Positions 11,349 to 24,180 of a stretch of 64,000 nt of DNA are shown piece by piece (positions within the stretch are counted from its first letter, which is position 1; the number at the start of each line of letters is the position of its first letter). The stretch is taken from assembly GCA_947095535.1 (NCBI GenBank), contig OX352772.1, positions 114,225,253-114,289,252 of the forward strand. The letters are read 5' to 3'. The stretch is from Poecilobothrus nobilitatus (lineage: Eukaryota; Arthropoda; Insecta; Diptera; Dolichopodidae). The notes beneath the pieces were generated by a model. The model did no database searches. It was not told the DNA's origin and worked only from the letters and a program-made list of their open reading frames with translations. Both the position numbers and the translations under genes were made by a program.

Positions 11349-12390
11349 TTTGTTTAATTTTTATAAATTTTTGAATGATAATGTAAGGTGAAATTCTTGT
11401 TGATATTTTTGTTGATATAATTTTTTTAATTTTTTTTTTAATAATTTAGTTGATAATTGTTGATAAAAAAATATTTTTTTTTTGTTAGATGAATTTTAAT
11501 ATTATTTAATATTAAATAAATGTTTTTTACTTATTTATTTATTTCAGGTGCGTAACAAATGTTGATCACTATTTTAATTTTATTTTTAATTGCCGATTTT
11601 ATTCTTTTTGATAAAAGAACGGTAAGTTTATTTTTTATTTTATTTTATTTAAGAAAAAAAAAATATTTTGTTTATCAAAATACTATTTTTATATAATACA
11701 TCACAATATTTAGTTTGTAAATCAAAAGTTTTTAACTTGTATTAAAACAAATTTTATTGTTTGATTGTGATATTATTAACACTTAAAAAAAATATTTATT
11801 TTATTTTGTCTTCCTTTTGTTTTACCGTCGGCAATCCTACTGCGCCAAATTTAGGTTTTAGGGAAGGACTCAAAAAATAAAAAAAAATAAATAAAAGAGC
11901 ACAATAATTTATTTTTAACTTAATTTTATTTAATTTAATAACTTAATTTGAAACATAATTTTGTATTGACAGCTAATTTAGTTAATTTTATGTTTTATAT
12001 AACTTTACTCAGTAACGACCAAATTATAACTGTACTTTTATTTTATAAAAATTTGTACAGTTGGATAATATTTTATTGTATTTTGTACAGTTAGAAATAA
12101 CTAGTTTCAATTATTCGCGATGTCATCATTTTTGATCGCGACAGTAAAAATTATATGAAGAAAAAAAAAATATAAATGTAAGCATTGTAATTTGACACTT
12201 TTATTTATTTGAAAGAATAGTTTAAGTAATATAGAAAAAACGGAATTTATAGGATAGATAACTTGCATACATACCTACACGCTCAAAACATGTATACACG
12301 CAAATGTATTAAAAAAACTTACTATATTATCTTATCACAGAAGAACAAGAAACTAGTAAAGTTTTTTTCTTCATACAAATCAAATTCATA
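11349..12390 (-). other. Gypsy leader and probable 5' LTR region
   Basis: Noncoding, very A+T-rich. Contains a primer-binding-site match (11835-11847) read on the minus strand; LTR sequence should lie to its right. I cannot fix the LTR edges because the second LTR has been lost. A small inverted motif cgcgatgtcatc / gatcgcgac occurs near 12120-12145. Confidence 0.45.
11835..11847 (-). promoter_or_regulatory. Primer-binding site, tRNA-Ser-like
   Basis: Minus strand reads TGGCGCAGTAGGA immediately before the gag leader. This resembles the tRNA-Ser primer sites of 17.6/297-group Gypsy elements (TGGCGCAGT start). It fixes the element's direction and the inner edge of the 5' LTR. Confidence 0.55.
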
Positions 12391-15300
12391 TTAGAGAATG
12401 GAAATAATAAATTTGCAACATAAAAATGTATCAACATTCTTTTTATATTGTAAATTTTTGTATTACAATATTGTTAATAATATTTATAACACTAAAATCT
12501 AATTTTACTAAATTTACTTTTAACCTGCTTTTAAATTATGTACATACATATGTTTATAAAAAGTTCTTATAAAAATGACCATTCTTGATTTTATAAGTTA
12601 TTTCCCATTATCAATACTACTATATCTTATCATAGCTATGATTGCTTAACTTTTTTTTATTATTTTATATTTTTTATAAAAAACTTTTTTACCTTGGGTA
12701 CAAGTGTACAACATTATTTTATTAGTATTATCATATTGATAAATTGATGTGATTTATCCTGAATTTTCAATTTTGAAAGTTTATAAACGTATAAAAAAAA
12801 TGTTAGATGAATGTTAGAAAATACTTGTAATATTTTTAAAATTCGTTATTAGAATAATTTTTTGAATTAAATTATATAAAATATTTAAATTAAGAAAAGA
12901 AAAAATACTATATAATAACCATTTGTTGACACCTACATATATTTTAATCAACTACAATCAGATTTTTGTATAGATAGTGTATTTGATATTTCTTTAAGTG
13001 CATTTTTTGCAAGTGCATAAATACTTGCATTTTTGATTTTTGATCGTATATTTTTTGTGAATTCGTGTAATTAAGCGGGAAAAATTGTAAAAATTGCTAT
13101 CGCATATCTTTAATATATATAAATACATATTATATTAAAAATAAATGAAAATCTTTAAAACTTAAGTTTTAAAAAATTATTTTGAAATCATACAAATGAT
13201 ATGGCAATATTGTATTTAATAATAACAACAATAAAATGACTTTGTACAATATTTTTTTATATTAACTATGTGAATATGAATGTACAATATATTAATTCAA
13301 TAAGAACAGGTAAAGATCATATTATAATAATATGCAATAAAAATTATCCGAACATAATGAGAATTTTTTTTTTAAAATCAGTAATATTATGCCAGAAATA
13401 TAACATAAAAGAGAAAAAACTAAATTTTTTTGTAGTTTTTTTTTTAAAGCAAAACTATATTTTGTCTAACAATTAATAATTGACATTATTTTGATTGAGC
13501 CACTATGGAAAAAAGGTTAAAAAAATATTTATATGAAATTTGATCCTCTTATAATATATTAATACTCAATGATTATTAGTTATGTAGAGAATATTTAAAT
13601 GTAGATCAGGATAATTTTGTTTCTTCTGACACCATGTAGAAAAATAGATTTGTCCTTGTAAAAATTTAAACGCAAACTTTTTAATTCTAATTTGTTGTAA
13701 ACTATTTTATTATAGTTAAAAAAATAAAAATATAATGCTTTTCTTAAAAAAAAACTATAAATCTTTTCTTTCGACTTCTTTTCTTTAAAAAATAAATATA
13801 AATCTTTTCTTTTAGCTTCTTTTCTTTTAAATTTAAATATTTTCTTTTTCAGCGTACTTTTCAGAATGAATTTATATTGTTTAAAACTCCTGTATATATA
13901 CTAAGCTAGTTAGCTGTTTTCATTTAAATTTAGCTTCTATATACTAAGTAAATAATATAAAAAATATAATGACTGTTTTAATTTTAAATTTGAAATTGAA
14001 ACATAAAATCAGAATTGAAACTTAAATTTGATTTGCAAATGAAACATAAAAAGTTTTAAAAGTACTTCTTTGCTATTAATTATCAAAACTGAAGGAATTT
14101 AGTATATAAAAAAACTTTATAATAAGAATTTAGTATATATAATAAGACATTCCAAGTAGAACAAATTTTTTAGTATAGAAAATAAAATAAGGCTGCGCCC
14201 CAAATAGTCGCGACATCTATCAGTATGAAATGTATTCATCTTTTATGTTATACTAAATTCGTTTTTTTTTAATTTTAAATATACATAAACGTTTTTCATT
14301 CTTTTCTTTGATATACAATCATATACAATTTAACCTTGAATAAAAAAAAGTTTTCTAAATAAAATAAATTGGTGTATATGTATGTACATTGTAACTGCGT
14401 ATTGCTATACTAGGATAGATAATAATTTGAATACTGGTAATTTAATATAGGTAATTTAGATTCGATTGTTAGTTTTAAATAAATTTTATATATTCTAGTT
14501 TAAAATATTACAATTCATTAACATAAAATTTACAAATGTATTACAATAAAACAATTTTTAAAATACAAAGAAAAGATTTGTTATCTGCATGCTGTGCTGT
14601 ATGTGTTATAAACCGAATAAACGAGAATGTATGTAAATATAATGTTAAGTTAACAATTAGCTACGTTGTCAGATTTATTGTATGGTTTTTATTTTTTTTA
14701 AATAAAATGAAGTTTTTTTCTAGATATACAAAAAAATATACATGAGATTTCTTGATTTGTCACAGACAATTTGTGTATTTAAGCAAAAAATATATTTGCA
14801 AAATAAGCTAAAGAGTATATAAAAATGTGTTATTTAGAATGATTAAGTAACTAATAATTCGTTGTTTCAATTGAAGTTAACTGTATTGACTATAATATGA
14901 ACATATATGAAAAAGGATTTAAATTTTTATAATTGTACCTATAAATGTACCTACAAAATTATTAATTATTAATTTCATATATAGGATTAATGTTAATTAA
15001 TTCCACTAAGCAGGTATATATGTATATGCATGTATATGGATGTATTTATACTTAGTTAGAATTTACATACTTTATATACCTACTTACATATATTATATAA
15101 GTACATAGTTACATATATATAAAGTATGTACATATGAATATTCACTATAGTAAACTATAGGGGAAAAAAACCTTTTTTTGAATTTTATGATTTATTTTGT
15201 AGTTTTTTAATATACCTTAAATAATATTATTTATGATCATATCAAAGTACCATTGCATTCATATATACATGCATATGTACATAAGAGTATAAAATTTATT

Positions 15301-17292
15301 TACTTGTTTTCTCAATTCACATTCAATAATTCATATGCTTTTTAGTTTTTTAACCTTTATGGTCTACGTGGTGTAAAATTTTCCTAATAAAAAATAAGAT
15401 TAAATATTACAAATTTCGCATTTTGTTATATGTACATATTTATATTGTCAAATTGAATGTAAAAAGTTATTTTTTTTAATTTTCTTTAATCTTTTTATTT
15501 AAAGTGTTCCTAATTTTATTATAAGTCTTTTTTTGTTTAATGAACAAATTTATATTTTTATTTTTCTAAAATGTAAGGCACATGAATTACACAGAATGTA
15601 GTGGTAACATTTACGAAAACTCTCAAAGAAAGTAACAACAAATAATAGCTTAAGGCACTTAAAGGTTAAAACAAAATATTGGTTTTTAATTGTTACTTTG
15701 TTGTTGTTTTTTCTTAATTTAAAAGCATTGAGTTATTGAGTAAATAAAAATAATATAGGAATATATCAAAAGGAAATATACATATATTTATATCAAAAGG
15801 AATAATAAAGGCAAAAAGGTAGGTTTCTTACATTAATTATGTATTTAACAAAAGAAAAAAAAATCCAAATAAAATATGTACATAAGTACCTACATACATA
15901 TGTATATCCCGTTACAATTTAAAATCATAGAAATTATGTATGAGCATGTATGTATGTATGTATATTAAATTATTTTGACACCATCAAATTAATAACATTT
16001 GTACATATGTATGTACATTCATATTTATGCATATACATTATATACATAGCTAGCTATCTCTTTTTTTATAAACATGTCCACATGTATGTATGAATATATG
16101 TATGTAGTTAAGGTCGTCATCTTTCATATAAATACAAATCTAAAAATTTATATCGCTACCTTAGTTGCAAAACTTTTATATGTTTAAAAATTATGAAAAT
16201 TTTATATTATTTTTTCTAATATTTAGAATGTAAAAAAGAAATAATCAAAAAAGTTGTCTTGTACCGTATTGTCCAGTCAAGTCTGCAATGAATAATGTAT
16301 ACACTAAATTTCCATAAAATTCACTAAATACATTTAAATTTGTATCTATGTACTTATATAATATATGTAAGTAGGTATATAAAAAAAATTAAGGTAAATT
16401 TTAACTAAGTATAAGAACATCCATATACATGCATACACATATATACCTACTTAATGAAACTAATTAACATTAATCCTATATATGAATGTTAATTAATAAT
16501 TTTATACATTTAAATTTATAAAGTAAAAATTTAAATCCTTCTTCATATATGTACATATTATAGTTAATACAGTTTACTTCAATTGAAACGACGAATTAAT
16601 AGTTACTTAATCATTCTAAATAACACATTTTTATATACTCTTTAGCTTATTTTGCAAATATATTTTTTGCTTAAATACACAAATTGTCTGTGACAAATCA
16701 AGAAATCTCATGTATATTTTTTCGTATATCTAGAAAAAAACTTCATTTTATTTAAAAAAAATAAAAACCATACATTAAATCTGACAACGTAGCTTAGAAT
16801 ATAGAGTATAAAGAAAAGTAAATCCAAAAAAAAGTGAGGCAAATTCTCATACAATTACAAAACATTACTACATCGACAATATTCAGTGTCGTTACTACTA
16901 ATTTTTCAAAAGAGCATTGCTTACTGAATATATTTTTTGAGTTTCAGGAGCAGCACTTTTAATATTTTGAAAACATAAATTTCATTCTTATTCGAACTGT
17001 AAATATAAAAATAATATCATATTATTTATGTTTTGTATTTTTTATATTAAAAATTGAAAATTTTATGTTAAATTGGATTAACAATTAAAATTATTTTACT
17101 TATTTTACTAAATTACATACTCTTATTATCTCGAATTGTTAAATTAATAATGAAAACTTATTACTAAAAGAAAATTAAAATTTTATATTAAATTGTATTA
17201 AGAATTAAAATTATGTTACTTATTTTAATAAACATATTTACATACCCTTAAATAACGTAATTCTAGATAACTTATTTCTAATAGAACATTTA

Positions 17293-17990
17293 TCAGATAT
17301 TTTTTTTGCAATAAAGAAAAATCTTATTGATAAATTGATAAGAAAATCTTATTATAATTGATTTTATTAGTAAACTATAATGATTATTTTTAAAAATATG
17401 TTTAGAAATTTCAGGAAATAAATTACGATTTGTTAAATTTTTTTGTACATTTATAGCTATGCTATTGAAATATTTTTTATTAAGTAATATTTGGTTGGAG
17501 TCTAAATAGTTTATCTTTTGTCTGATTTCTTTTTCAAACAAACGAATAAGCTTTTGGAGATAAAAAATTTAGATTCAAAGCAAACTTTTGCACCTTAGGA
17601 GAATAGTTTTTCGGTAGTAATTTATAATGTCTTAATTTTGATGTTCTAAAATTAATTTAATAGGTCCTGAAATTTCATCTAACATAGCTAATATTTGATC
17701 TGAAATTAATTTTTTAATGATTTAACAATATCTTCATATTTTTTTAATTTTTCTTCTATTGTTTTGTTGTAATGTTTTAATTTTTCTATCCTTATTTTTA
17801 ATAGTTTCTCTCAAAAGCCGTAATTCTTCTTTAAACTTTTTGGTTTTTGGACTACAAAAAATAGATTCTTGAAATGTTGTGACTATTGTTCGGTTTAAAG
17901 AATTTTTTGAATTTTCGTTATTGTTAATTTCATGATCATATGGGCTAACAGTTGAAGGGATCGGAAACTCTACCTAGAAAAGCCAATTTA
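17293..17990 (-). pseudogene. P/THAP9-like transposase fragment
   Basis: Minus strand from 17990: a linker region, then a basic coiled-coil-like stretch (FKEELRLLRETIKNKDRKIK), a broken leucine-rich stretch, and a block reading KLLPKNYSPKVQKFALNL, which fits the start of the P transposase catalytic region after its coiled coil. The frame ends at 17293-17541 (start FEKEIRQKINYLDSN). The THAP finger and most of the catalytic domain are missing. Frameshifts near 17560 and 17720. Confidence 0.6.
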
Positions 17991-18654
17991 ATACAATATA
18001 CCGTACAAGCGATTTTATTTTAATATTTATTTATTTTATAATTTTTATAACATAAAAATCCATGTTATAAGATTTAATTAAAAGAAATTTTATAAAAAGT
18101 AAACTGGTTACGGGAAAACAATAAGTCAATTTTATCAAAACACTTGATTGCAGCTATACATCGATAACGTGACACATTGATAGCTAATTGTAACTGATTC
18201 TAGTCCCCTTAAAACTTATTGCATATTGCCATCCACTTTGATTTAAGCCCTTCATTCTTTGGAAATCTTTAAATCAAAAGAATAAACTATTAAATTTTTG
18301 TTGGGAATTATAAATTTATATATTAAAAAAAAAATTTAAGTAAATATTTAAAAAATTAAAATATGAACAAAGTTTACATTTTTATAATAACAGCACACGT
18401 CACTGATACAAACATTTTTTCATCATGGCTTTTGTCAAAATTGCAATTTTTGTTGCATATAAAATAGCATGATTTGTAAATTATTTAGGTTTTACACATT
18501 ATGTTATTAATTTTATAATTTTTTTATTATGATTTACACTTACGTAAATCATAACAAATTTAAAATTGTAACAAATTTAAAATAGTTATGCGTTTTCTTT
18601 TTATTTATTAAAATTAATATTTGATAAAAAATTAAATATTTAATTTTTTTTTTA

Positions 18655-18780
18655 ATAAAATGTTGAATTTGATTTGCAAAATGTTTAATTTGATTATGAA
18701 AAGGTTGAATTTGAGTTACAAAGGTTGAATTTGATTATGAAAAGGTTGAATTTGATTGAGAAAAGGTTGAATTTGGAGTG
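18655..18780 (+). repeat. Short tandem repeat (aaaaggttgaatttgatt-type units)
   Basis: Five to six imperfect units of about 20-25 bp built on ggttgaatttgattatgaaa, close to the right end of P-like element 2. Subterminal repeats of this type may be transposase-binding sites; that is inference. Confidence 0.7.
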
Positions 18781-19559
18781 TAAAAACTATATATACGTAT
18801 ACAGAATTTTCTATTCCTTATACTCTATATTCTAAGCAACGTAGCTAATTGTTAACTTAACATTATATTTATATACATTCTTGTTTATTCGGTTTATAAC
18901 ACATACAGCAGAGCATGCAGCTAACAAATCTTTTCTTTGTATTTTAAAAATTGTTTTATTGTAATCCATTTGTAAATTTTATGTTAATGAATTGTAATAT
19001 TATAAACTAGAATATATAAAATTTATTTAAAACTAACAATCGAATCTAAATTACTTACAAAAACCTATTTTAAATTACCAGTATTCAAATTATTATCTAT
19101 CCTAGTATAGCAATACGCAGTTACAATGTACATACATATACACCAATTTATTTTATTTAGAAAACTTTTTTTTATTCAAGGTTAAATTGTATATGATTGT
19201 ATATCAAAGAAAAGAATGAAAAACGTTTATGTATATTTAAAATTAAAAAAAAAACGAATTTAGTATAACATAAAAGATGAATACATTAATGATAGATGTC
19301 GCGACTATTTGGGGCGCAGCCTTATTTTTATTTTCTATACTAAAAAAATTGTTCTACTTGGAATGTCTTATATATGTATAGTCTTTGCCGAAAGTAAACA
19401 TTCATAATGTTTACAATAGTTTTTTAAAAAAATAAAATTTAAAATCAATGAGGATGACTACTGGATGAACACCATGAGGATGACTGCTGGATGTTGTACA
19501 TTCAGGTAATGCTTTAAATTTAATTATTACTAATTCGAAAAGGTGTTGTTTCTATTTTA

Positions 19560-20960
19560 GGTTAAATATGCAGAATACTATATAAACAAATAAAAGATTT
19601 AGCAATGGGAAGTTGTTTATTGCCATTTTTAGCTAATTTATTCATGGGACACCTAGAAGCAAATTTAAGCTGTTTAAATGATTTTCCAAAGGTGTGGATT
19701 AGATACGTAGACGACGTTTTTGCAGTTCAGAAGAAAGATAAAATTGCGGATACATTAGATATGTTAAATAACTAATATAATATATTTCACAATTGAAATG
19801 GAAAAAAATGGAAAGCTACCATTTCTTGATTTAGAAACCACAAAATACAACTATTCGTTAACATATGCCATATAATGTCTACACGAAAAAGACTCAGGCA
19901 CACAGATTCATCTCGGCAGACTCTTTCCATTGTTACTCACATATGTAAGCATGCAGCATTTAATTCCATGGTTCATAGATTACTAAATATACCATTGTCG
20001 CAAGAAAACTACGATAAATAAGTGAGTTATATTTGTCAAACAGCTAGAATTAACGGATTGGATGACACTGTAATTAACAACATCCTAAAAAATAAAATAT
20101 GAAAATTAAAACATTGCAAATTAATTGAAATAAAGGCTAATTTTCATGAAGAATAATATCGGCGATATTTCTTGGAGCATAGGCAGAAGATACAAAAACA
20201 CTACTTGTAGGACAAAGAAAAAACATAAAAATATCGGACGAATTAACAATAAAATTGTACAAGCGTTCAGAAAATTAGATATACCAAAATATCGGATGAA
20301 ATTTAGCTCGCTGAAGCTAAATTTTCTATAATTATCTCCGATATTTTTAACACATACGTAAAAAATGTCTATGTACACAAAACAAATGGCCACACTATTA
20401 ACATTCTTATAGATACATGACATTTGAATTTATTATTTTTCTCCCTCTTTCCTATTGGTAGTATTAAGTGTATTTTACTCTTTCTAAATATCCGATATCG
20501 GATGAAATTTTTTGCATGAAAATTAGGCTTAAACAATACAGATAAAAAAGAATAAAAATAATATATTTTTCTGAAATTACAAAAAAACTTAGAACACTTT
20601 TTAATAAATACAATTTGCAAATTATCAATAGTTCACAAAGGAAACTAAAAAATTTATTAGGAAACCCTAAGCAAAAAACAAAGAAAATGAAAAAATCTGG
20701 TATTTATAAACTAAGTTGTACCGCTTGTAATGTTGGATATGTAGGTAAAACGTCTACAAATTTGAGTGTTAGATTAAGAGAACATTAATTAAATATTAGA
20801 AATAAATACGAAAGATTTTTTTTTATTTTGTGAGCATGTGGTGAACTCATCAAAAACATTTTTAAGAGAAATTAAAAATAGTTCTCCGTTAATTGAAAAA
20901 TTAAATGATTTAGATTATTATTTCTCCTATTTCATATTATAAAAATGAATTTCTTAATTT
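19560..20960 (+). pseudogene. Penelope-like retroelement ORF, copy A: RT and GIY-YIG endonuclease
   Basis: At about 19600-19770 the plus strand encodes LAMGSCLLPFLANLFMGHLE and then WIRYVDDVFAVQKKDK, RT blocks B and C of Penelope-like elements with the catalytic YVDD preserved. At about 20697-20790 it encodes GIYKLSCTACNVGYVGKT followed by LSVRLREH, the GIY-YIG endonuclease core that marks this class. Stops and frameshifts are frequent and a 400-bp MITE (20132-20531) separates the two domains. Confidence 0.78.
20132..20531. mobile_element. ~400-bp MITE-like insertion rich in ATATCGG
   Basis: Present in Penelope copy A but absent from copy B (26.72 kb), which gives clean boundaries. Ends are inverted: aaggctaattttcatg at the left and catgaaaattaggctt at the right. 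The interior holds at least five ATATCGG/CCGATAT motifs, including ccgatatcgg near 20492. No protein is encoded; the two frames here are chance overlaps. Confidence 0.6.
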
Positions 20961-21316
20961 AAATTAAAAAATATTTTGCATGTTAATTTATTTGTTGACT
21001 TGTATGTGTATACTTTATTATTGGTGTATAGATGTATTAATTATTTATGATTGTTAATTACGTATATAAAAAATATTTTATGTTATGATAGTGAAATTAT
21101 GTTAAATTTTTAATTTTAATATCAAAAAATTTTATATTAATTTTATTTTTAATTATATTTTAATTTAGGATATTTGGACAAGGGAAAATTTTGAAGCTTT
21201 AATAATTAAAATAATTTGAATGATTAATAATACAGGGAAAGGGAAAAAAGACATATATATACATATGAATTTAATAAAATATACTAATTTGATTCTGGTT
21301 GTGATTGCAACATTTT

Positions 21317-22847
21317 TATACCCGTACGATAGGATCGGGTATAATAAAATTACTTCTCCGTTTGTAACACCTCGAAATAAGCGAGCTAGATATACCTTCA
21401 AAGGTATGGATCGGATCAGAAAAAAATTCTAAGACTTTTGAGCCATGTCCGTCCGTCCGTCAGCATGCTAACTCAGAAACTAAGAAAGCTAGAATCTTGA
21501 AATTTACACAAAATATTCTAGGAGAAATTTGTAGGTTCCCTATTTTTTTGGTTGAGTTTGGACCAAACCTTAGGGTAGCTCTCGGACACCTAACTTTTAG
21601 ATCCCCACATTTTTTTTGAAATACAGCTATGAAATTTTAACAGCTGATAGATGTTACAAAAATATTAATTTTATTTTTAATAACTTTTTTTTGTGCCCCC
21701 ACCCGTTACGGAGCTACAGCTTCCCAAAGGTTCAAAAAAGCTCTATATTTAAATTGTTATAGCACAAGTTGTATAAGGTATATCTTCATTTTGAAAACTC
21801 CAAACGATTACTACTTTTATTAGCTTTAAAAGTATGTATACAATAAATATATTTTTGTGGCATACGGTGTCTTAATTTACCGTTATGCGAAACTCAAATT
21901 TTGCAAAATCCTTTAACCCTTCTATCTTCTAAACGGTTTAATTTGGAAACTTGAAATTTTGACAGAAGTTAGATCTTTGAAAATAAGTATGAGTCATTTC
22001 AGAATTTTTTTTTGTATCACCCCCCGTTTAGGAGCTGTAAGGGGTCAAAAACTGAAAATTTCCAATTTTTAAACACCTGTAACTTAAACACCTGTTAAAA
22101 TTTTTTTGAAGTAATATACAAAAATTAAAGCTTCAATATTATACTCTTATTTCTGTTAACAACTTTATTTAATAATATATGGTTACTTTATAATTGACGA
22201 AAGAGTTACTTAATTTTTTCAAATTTTCTAACAAATTTCTTTAACTAATTTTTTGCATTTTGTTTTACTCGATAATTTGAAATTGTTGAGGATATAATGA
22301 GTAGTACAAAAAAATGTAAATAAATAAACAACATAACGGTTGCTTGAAGAATTTTTATTTATATGATATTGATATATATACATACTTATATAATATCATG
22401 TTTATTTACAATATATCGTATATGTCACTAGTGAATGAATGATAAGAGTATAGATGTATATTATATAGCGCCGTATTTACATACATATATGTATTTTATT
22501 GTACTTATAAGAAATTATTCTGTCAATGGAATATTTAAATATAATATAATATAATATTTAAAATTATATTTATTATTTTGTACTAAATAAATTTAATATA
22601 CATTCACCGTTTAGTATTAAATGGTACTATAGAATATTTGAAAAAGTTTTGGATTGATAATCGTTATGTGGAAGGTTAGAATTTGCTTTTGAAGAATGTA
22701 TAAACATATAGTTTGAATATATCTACAACCCATAGTTCTAGAAATTATAAAATTCACCCAAATTATTTTAAAATACTAAAATATTAAAAAAGTAATATTG
22801 TAAGCAGAGTGACAGACTGTGAACATACTAACGGTTCGTACGGGTAT
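21317..22847. mobile_element. Second TATACCC-ended repeat element, without satellite
   Basis: Ends atacccgtacga (21317) and tcgtacgggtat (22836-22847) are inverted repeats. A terminal palindrome (tacccgtac, gatcgggta) and catgtccgtccgtccgtca plus aactcagaaactaa follow at about the same distances as in the element at 7483. Penelope copy B lacks it. No protein recognised; sequence such as ccgttacggagctacagc and ccgtttaggagctgtaag suggests internal diverged repeats. Confidence 0.6.
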
Positions 22848-22968
22848 CTAAGAGTTGACAAAGGCAACTGTATTTTTCCTCGTTTTTAAATTAAAAAAAT
22901 TAATTAATTAAATTAATTTTGGTGTTGGTCTTATTGTAATTTGAATTAATGTTAAATTTTAATAGTAG

Positions 22969-23008
22969 TAGCTTGAAAATGAGCAAATGAGCTCGAAACA
23001 CGTCGCTC
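22969..23008 (+). ncRNA. Hammerhead-ribozyme-like motif of Penelope unit, copy A
   Basis: The segment can be drawn as stem I (agc with gct), a degenerate CUGANGA-like core (ttgaaaatga), stem II (gagc with gctc, loop aaatga), the invariant GAAA, a very short stem III and a GTC cleavage triplet. Penelope-like elements are known to carry minimal hammerhead ribozymes. The CUGANGA core here is imperfect, so activity is doubtful; the resemblance and position are what I can support. Confidence 0.35.
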
Positions 23009-23339
23009 AGTAAAATTTAAAATTAATAAGAAGGTTAAAGAAACGAAGACTATAAGGCTATAACGTTGTTTGATTTGAATATGTAAATTAATGTCTTTGC
23101 CATAAGTTACACTTTCAGTAGATTTTTAACAATTAAAATTGTATTTGAATTTTTTACGTCCAGTTGTAAACTTTTGAAATTAAAAATAATTGTGGACAAG
23201 AAAGCGTTAATTGGAAAATTTTGAGCTGTTAAAGTGCTCCAATTACGTGTATTGTAGTTATGAGTCTCAGAAACTTTGGATAACATTAAGCCAGATTTAA
23301 TTATTTTATGAATTCGTTTATAACATAATTTTGATTTTT

Positions 23340-24180
23340 CAATTGTTTTAAATATCTTAGGGAACTGTAAAAAAAAATAACAAATATTAAAAATCTTATT
23401 TTACTTATAAAATATACTTTGAGAAATATGTTTATCGTTTTCATTATAATGCTTTTTCTGTTTAGTTAGTCCAAGTAATGTTTTACCACTTTCCGAAACG
23501 TGTTTAAGTTTACTAATATATTCATTTGCTGTTAGTGATCTTTTGTATACTTTTTTAATATTTTTATTTATTTTCAGTTGGCTTTGCTTTCTTAAATTCA
23601 TACACCTTTTTAGTTTCAAGATTTTTTCTACAGGAAATTTAAATTTTTTTTCTTTCTAATTTAAAAGTTTTCTATATTTTTCTAAAGTAACTATTTTATT
23701 TAAACAATCATCACATGAAACATTTTTTGAAATGCATTTAGCGTAATCGCAATTTATATCATTTAAATCGTGTAGATCAAAGATTTTGCTTTCATCAATA
23801 CCCATTGATTTTCTTTCCTTATTAATATATGTTTCATTCTCAGTTAGAGTATTTGGAGTTTCTACAACTGGTAATTCTGGTAATTCTACATAGTTATAGA
23901 CATCATTAGCATTTATTTTACTTGTTTGTTGATTTTTTAAAAGCTGTTGCGAAAAAGAAACTAGAAAGGTGGATATTGTATTGGAAATTGAAGAATAATT
24001 AAAAGAATATTGTGTCTTACTATTTCTTAAATATAAAGAAGGAATGGCCATTTTCTTATTTGTAAGTATCCCGTGATCCTCAGGTAAAAAATGAAGATTG
24101 CAAACGAAATACATTATTTAAGGCTTAAGGTTTTAATAACGAAGGTATATTTAAAACCTTAAGCCAAATCTTTCTTCTTT
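23340..24180 (-). pseudogene. P/THAP-like transposase fragment 3
   Basis: Minus-strand frame 24114-23656 starts at the C-terminal half of a THAP finger (CNLHFLPEDHGILTNKK, with the C-x2-H of the zinc site) and runs through a polar linker with three Cys pairs (CDYAKC, CDDCLNK). A second frame 23619-23401 is Lys-rich and reads SKLKHVSESGKTLLGLTKQK. The catalytic domain is missing. It fills the gap between Penelope copies A and B. A small inverted repeat, gcttaaggttttaa with ttaaaaccttaagc, lies at about 24122-24165. Confidence 0.5.

Larger units (their letters stand above)
1231..12390 (-). mobile_element. Gypsy-type LTR retrotransposon, minus strand, truncated and interrupted
   Basis: Reading from right to left the order is leader with a primer-binding site (about 11.85 kb), gag, protease, pre-RT, RT and the start of the RNase H region. 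The element is interrupted by a TATACCC element (7483-10188) and a P-like element (2281-7283). The pol reading frame can be followed across the P-like insertion, so Gypsy is older than both inserts. The left end (integrase, 3' LTR) is missing, cut at about 1231 by the Penelope-type repeat. Several frameshifts and active-site changes mark it as dead. Confidence 0.8.
16793..18836 (-). mobile_element. P-like element 2, internally deleted, inserted in the foldback arm
   Basis: Inverted ends cttagaatatagagtata (16793) and tactctatattctaag (to 18836) are flanked on both sides by the 8-bp direct repeat caacgtag (16785-16792, 18837-18844). The intact left foldback arm (about 14655-14670, gctacgttg) serves as the empty site and confirms the 8-bp duplication. 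The interior has only a fragment of transposase on the minus strand. Confidence 0.82.
14135..19385. mobile_element. Foldback-like element with ~1-kb inverted arms
   Basis: Left arm about 14135-15150. The right arm is split: outer part 18845-19385 and inner part about 16330-16792, separated by a later P-like insertion. Clear paired landmarks are aagacattccaagtagaac with gttctacttggaatgtctt, and ggctgcgccccaaatagtc with gactatttggggcgcagcc. The spacer (about 15150-16330) is A+T-rich with many acatatgtatgtacat-like steps and no gene that I can support. The element lies within Penelope copy A; copy B lacks it at the matching place (about 26.0 kb). Confidence 0.7.
12395..23328 (+). mobile_element. 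Penelope-like unit, copy A (with nested insertions)
   Basis: Homologous to 24201-35967 from aataataaattt(g)gcaacat at the left to gccagatttaattatttt at the right. With the inserts removed (foldback 14.1-19.4 kb, MITE 20.13-20.53 kb, TATACCC element 21.3-22.8 kb) the unit is about 4 kb. It comprises a long noncoding 5' region, a degenerate RT and GIY-YIG coding region (19.56-20.96 kb), and a 3' region with a hammerhead-like motif (22969-23008). Copies A and B lie in direct orientation, 870 bp apart. Exact unit ends are inferred from where A and B stop matching. Confidence 0.7.

Noticed and set aside
13270..14745. Short plus-strand frames at 13270-13476 and 14536-14745
   Set aside because: They lie in noncoding parts of the Penelope unit and the foldback arm; no motif and poor composition.
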